The notes under the pieces were generated by a model that saw only the letters and a program-made list of their open reading frames with translations, searched no databases and was not told where the DNA came from. DNA of 26,117 bases from an uncultured bacterium (GTDB lineage Bacteria; Patescibacteriota; Minisyncoccia; Phycocordibacterales; CAIZLB01): the NCBI GenBank assembly GCA_903864515.1, contig CAIPFZ010000005.1:1-26117 (forward strand). Reading direction: 5' to 3'. How positions within the stretch are numbered: the stretch's first letter is position 1; the number at the start of each line of letters is the position of its first letter. The position numbers were made by a program, and so were the translations under genes. This document shows, piece after piece, positions 21,816-26,117 of the stretch.

Positions 21816-21842
21816 ATTCGAACGTCGTCCAAAGTTTGGAGC
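21816..21842. repeat. 27-bp cassette-boundary element 6
   Basis: Begins ATTCGAACGTCG and ends TCCAAAGTTTGGAGC, with a perfect inner palindrome CCAAA-G-TTTGG. It matches element 1 at 25 of 27 positions. The insertion sequence starts 10 nt later, so whatever tail followed has been displaced. Confidence 0.75.
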
Positions 21843-21844
21843 AT

Positions 21845-21852
21845 TACGTTAA
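21845..21852. repeat. Target-site duplication, left copy
   Basis: TACGTTAA directly before the left end of the insertion sequence; the right copy at 22885-22892 is TACGCTAA (7 of 8 match). Confidence 0.65.
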
Positions 21853-22884
21853 GGCACTGTTTCACTTTTTGGTTGATGTTTTGTATTTAATTCTGATAAA
21901 GGCGGATACAATTTTAATGAGCGAATCAGCGTTTTTAAATGATCTGAATGTCTTCACTCTTTGCTCAATTACACCCATAAAGTTTTCAATTTTGTTTGAT
22001 GTTCTTGGTATTTCCAAATCTCTTCGTAACTCAAATTGATAGATGGATTTTAAATTTCGATCTAATACCTTCCATGCATTTTCATGTATCGGGTATTTTT
22101 TCTTCATCTTTGAAAGATAGTCTTTCGCTTTCACATACTCTTCATACTCAAGTGCGATGTGTCTTATGATACCCCAGATCTTTCTTCCATATTCTGTCTG
22201 AATCAACCTTCTTCCATTCAGTTTTAAAAATGCCTTTTTGAGTACATGGAATGCGCATTTTTGTTGTACAGCCTTGGGGTACCAGTCATTTATGGAACAT
22301 CTGATTGATTGGTCACTATCTGAAACTGTGGCTTCAATGTTCATTTGTTTTTGTCTCATCATAGAGAGGATTGAATCATACCCATCTCTACATTCACTTC
22401 CTTTTTTCAGCATCCACGCTATAGGTTTTCCATTGTATGCATTTAATGATACGTAGAGGGCGTACTTCTTCCTTCTGACAGAAAAGTGTTTTGCATCCAT
22501 AATGATTATGTTGGTATTTTGAAAAGGTCGGGCAATCATTAATACATCAACTTCAACATCTTTGTTTAAAGTTCTCTGTATTCTTCTCCATGCAGTTGAA
22601 CCAGACACGTTCCATCTATCACCAAGTCTTCGTACGGTTGAACCATCCAAAAGATATGCTTCAAGTCTACGAGAATCAGTTTTGTGATGCTTTTTAACTG
22701 GTCTCCAAGTATGTTCCGCATCCTCTGCAATTCATTCTTCCTGGGCCATATTTTCGCGTTTTAAAACACCTACATTTAACACAGCGAACCTTCTTTGATT
22801 GTATACATGCATACCGTACAAGATATCCAAGCCTATACAAAAGGGCAAGAGCATAGAAACATCAACCAATTGTGGAACAGTGCC
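21853..22884 (-). mobile_element. IS256-like (Mutator-type) insertion sequence, decayed, 1032 bp
   Basis: Both ends begin GGCACTGTT and the similarity extends inward through TGGTTGATGTTT, giving imperfect terminal inverted repeats of about 30 bp (21853-21882 and 22855-22884). It is flanked by an 8-bp duplication with one mismatch. One transposase fills it on the - strand. The 8-bp duplication and the transposase motifs fit the IS256/Mutator group; IS1595, which also makes 8-bp duplications and has an N-terminal zinc ribbon, is the alternative. The mismatch in the duplication and the broken frame indicate an old insertion. Confidence 0.8.
21862..22861 (-). pseudogene. Frameshifted IS256/Mutator-like transposase
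   Basis: The catalytic part (21862-22731) is open: D1 in MDAKHFSV, D2 in SDSDQSI, the Mutator CxxH motif in QKCAFHV, a helical insertion, and E in SNKIENF. Its N-terminus is in another frame. 22696-22861 encodes a zinc ribbon, CVKC, then 13 residues, then CRGC, that ends at a TAA at 22696-22694. The catalytic frame is closed upstream by a TGA at 22734-22732. Joining them needs a +1 shift inside 22697-22731, where no slippery run is seen. The zinc-ribbon frame also lacks an ATG. The simplest reading is a dead gene. The last residues, near the left inverted repeat, are intact. Confidence 0.72.
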
Positions 22885-22892
22885 TACGCTAA
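22885..22892. repeat. Target-site duplication, right copy
   Basis: TACGCTAA directly after the right end of the insertion sequence; see the left copy at 21845. Confidence 0.65.
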
Positions 22893-22951
22893 TATTGACA
22901 ATATGATACTTGAATTGTGTTATGACACACATGTGCAATTAACCCTAATGT

Positions 22952-22974
22952 TTACCTTAAATCAAGTCTGAACC
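22952..22974. repeat. Direct repeat, copy 2 (pair with 21286)
   Basis: TTACCTTAAATCAAGT (22952-22967) then CTGAACC. Same orientation as copy 1, about 1.67 kb away. The CTGAAC part recalls the start of the 27-bp elements. Confidence 0.65.
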
Positions 22975-22976
22975 TG

Positions 22977-22985
22977 TGATACTGT
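22977..22985 (+). promoter_or_regulatory. Extended -10 promoter of the nucleotidyltransferase-fold gene
   Basis: TGATACTGT, hexamer 22980-22985, ending 6 nt before the ATG at 22992; compare TGATACAGT at the pilin gene. Confidence 0.5.
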
Positions 22986-22991
22986 TTACAT

Positions 22992-23417
22992 ATGAATATT
23001 CTAAATAAACTGAAGGAATTAGATTTAACTCCAAATGAATATGTTGTTGTCGGCTCTGGAATCTTGGAGGTCTTAGGTATTAGGTATAGTAGCGATATAG
23101 ACATTGCTGTCACTAGAAATCTATTTAATAAATTACAACAAACAGGGGATTATGAAGAAGAGGAAAGATATGGAAAGATATTTCTTAAAAAAGAAGGTAT
23201 TGATGTTATTCCTCAACTAGATTGGGATAAATATAAGACCACCACAGAAGAAGCTATAGCAAGTGCTATGGTTATAGAAGGTCTTTATTTTATGAATCTT
23301 GATGAATTATGTAAATTTAAAACTGCACTTGGAAGAGATAAAGATTTTAAAGATATAGAGGGCCAACCTCATATGTACGCCACGCAAATTAGTGATTTGT
23401 CAGAATTAATGATATAA
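22992..23417 (+). CDS. Nucleotidyltransferase-fold protein (MNT/AbiEii-like)
   Basis: A 141-residue minimal nucleotidyltransferase domain. VVVGSGILEVLG (18-29) matches the GSG start of the active site, and SSDIDIAV (33-40) supplies the paired Asp of the DxD motif. KFKTALGRDKDFKDIE (108-123) matches the AGRxKDxxDI segment of AbiEii-like proteins. Such proteins include toxins that nucleotidylate tRNA and housekeeping enzymes; no HEPN or AbiEi partner is adjacent, so a toxin-antitoxin role is not supported by context. Its last codons and stop form the promoter of the next gene. Confidence 0.7.
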   Translation: MNILNKLKELDLTPNEYVVVGSGILEVLGIRYSSDIDIAVTRNLFNKLQQTGDYEEEERYGKIFLKKEGIDVIPQLDWDKYKTTTEEAIASAMVIEGLYFMNLDELCKFKTALGRDKDFKDIEGQPHMYATQISDLSELMI

Positions 23418-23418
23418 C
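23410..23418 (+). promoter_or_regulatory. Extended -10 of the DUF4395 gene inside the preceding stop region
   Basis: TGATATAAC: the hexamer (23413-23418) includes the TAA stop of the upstream gene (23415-23417) and ends 6 nt before the ATG at 23425. Confidence 0.5.
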
Positions 23419-23424
23419 ATACAT

Positions 23425-24018
23425 ATGAAAAAATTTGGAGAAATAGTAACTGGTTATAAAATACCAGTATTTAATGAAAGAGAAATACGTGCGTCAGCAG
23501 GGATACTTTTCTTCTTTGCAACATTATCGTTTTATAATGCATTCCTTGTTCAGAACTTCTTGTTTCTGAAAATGTTCGTTATATTTTTCTTTATTGAATT
23601 TTGTATTAGATTATTTGTAAATCCAAAATATGCACCAGCTATGATATTGGGAAGAATAATCGTTCAAAATCAAAAGCCAGAATATACAGGTGCGCCACAA
23701 AAATATTTTGCATGGATACTTGGACTTTGTATGGCAACATTTATGGCTATTTTACTATTTGTATTTAACGTAAGCGGAATAGTAAATCTTGTTGTATGTA
23801 GTATTTGTTTAATCCTACTTTTTTCAGAGACAGCATTTGGAATTTGCATAGGGTGCAAGATGTATGAATGGATTACAAAGAAAAAGCCACAACTTTGCCC
23901 TGGTAATGTTTGCGAGGTGGTCTTTAAGGAAGAAATTCAAGAAGTGAATAGATTACAATTTGGAATTCTAGTTTTGACTCTTGTTGTTCTAATTGTAAGT
24001 TTAATTCAATTGGGGTAG
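23425..24018 (+). CDS. DUF4395 family membrane protein
   Basis: A 197-residue protein with about five hydrophobic helices. It shows the DUF4395 plan: an N-terminal VFNEREIRASAG (15-26), two helices, NPKYAPAMILGR, a middle GAPQKYFAW loop, two more helices, then FGICIGCKMYEWI, the Cys-containing family signature, and a C-terminal helix. Function of the family is unknown; it often sits with thiol or sulfur-transfer proteins. A further Cys pair is in LCPGNVC. It has a leaderless promoter overlapping the previous gene's stop and may also be read through from it. Confidence 0.75.
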   Translation: MKKFGEIVTGYKIPVFNEREIRASAGILFFFATLSFYNAFLVQNFLFLKMFVIFFFIEFCIRLFVNPKYAPAMILGRIIVQNQKPEYTGAPQKYFAWILGLCMATFMAILLFVFNVSGIVNLVVCSICLILLFSETAFGICIGCKMYEWITKKKPQLCPGNVCEVVFKEEIQEVNRLQFGILVLTLVVLIVSLIQLG

Positions 24019-24118
24019 TTGATACTTTTGAGATTTAAATTTAACTTATTTATCGGTCTTCTAGAGGGTTTCTATCTCCAGTGTAATTATGAAAAGTAGC
24101 CATTTGCTTTAAATGTAT

Positions 24119-24124
24119 TACAAT
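24119..24124 (+). promoter_or_regulatory. -10 box of the HExxH protein gene
   Basis: TACAAT ending 9 nt before the ATG at 24134; an overlapping TATATA is an alternative. Confidence 0.4.
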
Positions 24125-24133
24125 ATATAAAAT

Positions 24134-24886
24134 ATGGAAGAATTTACATTAAACACAGATACGGGACAAACCGAGGAGATACCAACTTCTGAAAACAATA
24201 GAAGGAGAGATGTTGAAGGTGTTATTGAAAGCAGAGTTAATCAATTATATAGTGATAGGCTTATTGAATATATAACAGGATTAAGAACTGGTGATCAGAG
24301 ATTATTTGAACGTTTAGCCACAGATCAGAAAATAATTAGAGCTAAATATGGACTTCCGTCAATTGAAAATCTCCCCTCATTTAGACTTGCTGATTATGAA
24401 AGATTTCTAAATGGTCTTATTGAAAAATATAAAGTTGAAGTTAGAGAGACATCGGATTGCGGTGCTTTTTTTGAGGAGAATCCAGATGCGGGTGGTGTTT
24501 ATTTTGAAAATGAAAATAAAATAGGTGTCGATATTAACAGGCATTCAGGATATACATACAACATGAGTCTTCGGATGTATGAACATGAGATTGTTCATGC
24601 TATACAGCATCGATTTTACCCTTCAATGCCTGTGGAAATACGAGAGTATGAAGCATATCTCGCCTTTATGGATTTTTCCAATTTACGGGATGCAGATTCT
24701 GCTGTGAATCATCTTTTACATCAAGGTTTAGTAGAATCTGTTAAATTTTGGTATGAAGATCAAAAGGAGAGAGGGAACATAGATGGTTCTCCAAAGTGGA
24801 ATAACCCACGTTACTTTTTAGAGCATGTTGATAAGGTTGATAAGTTGGAGATTGATAAAATCCTAGGCGCTTCGGATCAAGGGTAA
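24134..24886 (+). CDS. Predicted zincin metallopeptidase-like protein (HExxH)
   Basis: A 250-residue soluble protein without a signal peptide. HEIVHAIQ (151-158) is a clear HExxH zinc motif (H151, E152, H155), followed 16-18 residues on by E171/E173 in EIREYEAYLAF, in the position of a third zinc ligand in gluzincin-like enzymes. Upstream, GVYFENENKIGVDI (121-134) looks like the edge strand of a zincin active site. I do not recognise a named family. The cytoplasmic location and lack of a propeptide suggest a regulatory or toxin-like peptidase rather than a digestive one. Single-gene unit, intact. Confidence 0.65.
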   Translation: MEEFTLNTDTGQTEEIPTSENNRRRDVEGVIESRVNQLYSDRLIEYITGLRTGDQRLFERLATDQKIIRAKYGLPSIENLPSFRLADYERFLNGLIEKYKVEVRETSDCGAFFEENPDAGGVYFENENKIGVDINRHSGYTYNMSLRMYEHEIVHAIQHRFYPSMPVEIREYEAYLAFMDFSNLRDADSAVNHLLHQGLVESVKFWYEDQKERGNIDGSPKWNNPRYFLEHVDKVDKLEIDKILGASDQG

Positions 24887-24915
24887 TTTTGAGGTGTTTT
24901 TTAATTAAGTAAATT

Positions 24916-24924
24916 TGATATAAT
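24916..24924 (+). promoter_or_regulatory. Extended -10 promoter of the 50-residue peptide gene
   Basis: TGATATAAT, hexamer 24919-24924, 20 nt before the ATG at 24945. Confidence 0.55.
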
Positions 24925-24944
24925 TAGATTAACATACTTAATAA

Positions 24945-25097
24945 ATGAAAAAAAATTTAATTATAATCACCGTATTAATACTGATATACTATCTACTGTA
25001 CACCATGGGTTTGGTTCCTGGTTATTATTGTGGTAGTGCAAAAGGTCCAGACGGGATTATAGATATTTGTTATTGGGGATTCCCCAGAGTTTATTGA
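24945..25097 (+). CDS. Small single-pass membrane peptide, 50 aa
   Basis: MKKNLIIITVLILIYYLLYT is a membrane helix or signal-anchor with a basic N-terminus, followed by an external-looking tail with two Cys (C29, C42), Gly/Pro turns and Trp. The pair could form a disulfide outside the cell. No lipobox is present. It has its own extended -10 and lies between two promoter-separated genes. No family recognised; translation is supported by the promoter, start and composition only. Confidence 0.5.
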   Translation: MKKNLIIITVLILIYYLLYTMGLVPGYYCGSAKGPDGIIDICYWGFPRVY

Positions 25098-25108
25098 AAA
25101 TTGATCTG

Positions 25109-25117
25109 TGATATAAT
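25109..25117 (+). promoter_or_regulatory. Extended -10 promoter of the SemiSWEET-like gene
   Basis: TGATATAAT, hexamer 25112-25117, ending 6 nt before the ATG at 25124. Confidence 0.65.
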
Positions 25118-25123
25118 TTCTAA

Positions 25124-25384
25124 ATGAATATCATTGGAATCATTACTGTATTTTTATCGTTGATTGTAACAGGTCTGGGTTTGACTTCACAAGTTAGAAA
25201 GAATAAGAAACGAAGAAGTATGGAAGGATTATCATTCTTCTATTTTTTTATATTGTCCATTTCCTATACTTTCTGGGTTGTTTATGGATTAGTATTGGGA
25301 GATTTGGTATTAATACTTCCTATGTCAATTGGAGCAATAATGTCATGGGTCGTTGTATGGCAATTCTATTTGTATAGAAAGTAG
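25124..25384 (+). CDS. SemiSWEET-like small sugar transporter
   Basis: An 86-residue, three-helix protein of SemiSWEET size. The first helix ends GLTSQVRKNKKRRS (19-32), the TSQ plus basic loop typical of the family. The second helix carries SISYTFWVVYG (45-55) and the third LPMSIGAIMS (65-74) in place of the PN-containing stretch. SemiSWEETs work as dimers for facilitated sugar passage. The Asn of the usual substrate-site PN is Met here, so specificity may differ; a PQ-loop protein with another role is the alternative. It has a leaderless promoter and no sugar gene next to it, although the mannose operon is in the same window. Confidence 0.72.
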   Translation: MNIIGIITVFLSLIVTGLGLTSQVRKNKKRRSMEGLSFFYFFILSISYTFWVVYGLVLGDLVLILPMSIGAIMSWVVVWQFYLYRK

Positions 25385-25450
25385 AGACTTGAAGTAGGTA
25401 TTATTCGTATTGTTATAATTTATGGAGATGAATACAAATACACTTTAATT

Positions 25451-25459
25451 TGATATACT
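25451..25459 (+). promoter_or_regulatory. Extended -10 promoter of the histidine phosphatase gene
   Basis: TGATATACT, hexamer 25454-25459, ending 8 nt before the ATG at 25468. It overlaps the in-frame TTG at 25450, which therefore cannot be the start of this transcript. Confidence 0.6.
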
Positions 25460-25467
25460 GGCAACCC

Positions 25468-26046
25468 ATGAGAACCAATGTATATTTCATCAGACACGCT
25501 GAATCGCGTACAAATAAGGATCCTTTATCTGACGTAATGGAGGACTGTCTAACTGAGTGTGGCCTTAAGCAAGCGGAATTAGTGGCTTTAAGTCTTAAGG
25601 ATATTAAAATTGAAAAGATATTTACAAGTAAGGTTCTGCGAGCAAAAATAACTGGGGCTAAAATAGGGGAGGCTGTAAATATTGAGCCAACTCAGCTTGA
25701 GTATTTAAAAGAAAGAAGGGGGACGCATGATATTAATTTAAATTATGTTTATACTGAGAGTTTTGAATATTTTAAAATGCGTCTAGAGGAGACCAAATCA
25801 TTCCTTGAAAGCTTATCATCTAATAAACACATTGTTGTAGTTAGTCATTCAGCTTTTCTAAAGGGGTTATTTTCATATATTATGCTTGGGGATTTATTGA
25901 CAGAAGATTCTGCGTCTAAAATAGACAGAGTAATGGTTGTCGATAATGCTTCTGTTTCAAAATTTACTTACAATCATGAAAAGCAAAAATGGCATTCAGA
26001 GTATCTTAATGATAGACATAGCATCAATAGCATCACTAGCCTATAA
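25468..26046 (+). CDS. Histidine phosphatase family protein (phosphoglycerate mutase-like)
   Basis: A 192-residue protein of the histidine phosphatase superfamily. RHAES (9-13) gives the phosphohistidine H10, ECGLKQAE is the usual T-x-x-G-x-x-QA region, FTSKVLRAKITG holds the second Arg, and VVVSHSAFLKG (123-133) carries the second catalytic His (H127). Activity is probably phosphatase on a small phosphoester; a mutase is less likely because the family's long mutase loop is absent. The start at 25468 is taken from the promoter position and gives the normal RHAES spacing. Single-gene unit. Confidence 0.85.
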   Translation: MRTNVYFIRHAESRTNKDPLSDVMEDCLTECGLKQAELVALSLKDIKIEKIFTSKVLRAKITGAKIGEAVNIEPTQLEYLKERRGTHDINLNYVYTESFEYFKMRLEETKSFLESLSSNKHIVVVSHSAFLKGLFSYIMLGDLLTEDSASKIDRVMVVDNASVSKFTYNHEKQKWHSEYLNDRHSINSITSL

Positions 26047-26108
26047 AGCTACGCATCATTATAATCTATCTAAGTCCAAGTTACTTTAAATGTAATTTAT
26101 AATATATT

Positions 26109-26117
26109 TGATATAAT
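26109..26117 (+). promoter_or_regulatory. Promoter of the next gene at the window edge
   Basis: TGATATAAT, an extended -10 that ends on the last base. By the spacing seen elsewhere, a start codon is expected 6-9 nt beyond the window. Confidence 0.55.

Noticed and set aside
17492..21842. A classical integron with attC sites
   Set aside because: The boundary elements are short (27 bp), do not carry the GTTRRRY and RYYYAAC cores, and no IntI-type integrase is present. The cassette logic is kept as a finding, but not the integron label.
18324..21842. CRISPR array from the 27-bp repeats
   Set aside because: Spacings are hundreds of bases and unequal, each interval holds a gene, and no cas gene is present.
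22732..22938. 68-residue ORF on the - strand upstream of the transposase
   Set aside because: It is in the catalytic frame but its sequence is meaningless, while the alternative frame of the same DNA gives a clean CxxC...CxxC zinc ribbon. It is a shadow of the decayed N-terminus.
22992..24018. Toxin-antitoxin pair of the nucleotidyltransferase and the next gene
   Set aside because: The neighbour is a DUF4395 membrane protein with its own promoter, not a HEPN or AbiEi partner.
1..26117. Alternative genetic code with TGA read as glycine (as in Gracilibacteria)
   Set aside because: Several genes end at TGA at the natural end of their family (for example the GH130 gene at 3622-3624), and no intact gene has an internal TGA.

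Overview
The window is an AT-rich bacterial chromosome segment. Nearly all genes lie on the + strand, in short single-gene transcription units. The best guess for the host is a Patescibacteria (CPR)-type organism. The reasons are the histidine kinase with a SHQLRTPL-type phosphoacceptor box, type IV pilin-like genes, many small membrane or secreted proteins of unknown function, and minimal intergenic DNA. No marker gene fixes the lineage, so this is inference.

Layout. 1-2024: a GNAT acetyltransferase, a membrane-anchored zinc-ribbon protein on the - strand and a methyltransferase-like protein. 2078-6398: a four-gene mannose operon with a cupin mannose-6-phosphate isomerase, a membrane-anchored GH130 protein, a tandem double-GH130 protein and a eukaryotic-type phosphomannomutase-like HAD protein. 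Together these could turn beta-mannosides into mannose-1-P, mannose-6-P and fructose-6-P. 6438-10952: a THUMP RNA methyltransferase (-), a second GNAT, a LapA-domain protein, a 24-residue basic peptide, purF, and a GAF protein (-) that overlaps the purF end. 11075-12929: a PAS histidine kinase and a receiver-only response regulator. 13003-17161: an envelope block with an FG-GAP-like anchored protein, a secreted Tyr/Gly-rich protein, a DedA protein, a pilin-like protein and a type IV pilin. 17424-17495: tRNA-Asn(GTT).

17496-21842 is the most unusual part. Downstream of tRNA-Asn there are six intervals, each holding exactly one + strand gene and each closed by a 27-bp element (ending 18350, 19305, 19846, 20887, 21248, 21842). 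Two elements are identical over 27 bp. Two others carry a copy of the tRNA-Asn 3' end plus its terminator. I read this as an integron-like, tRNA-anchored cassette array. No recombinase gene is visible. A decayed IS256-like element (21853-22884) with terminal inverted repeats and an 8-bp target duplication has landed just after the last element. 22992-26046: a nucleotidyltransferase-fold protein, a DUF4395 membrane protein, an HExxH zincin-like protein, a 50-residue membrane peptide, a SemiSWEET-like transporter and a histidine phosphatase. The window ends on the promoter of the next gene.

A second global signal is promoter geometry. In thirteen genes a sigma70-type -10 hexamer, often with an extended TGn, ends exactly 6 nt before the start codon, which would put the transcription start on the A of ATG. 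The native genes therefore look leaderless, while several cassette genes have perfect TTGACA boxes, long 5' leaders and Shine-Dalgarno sequences.
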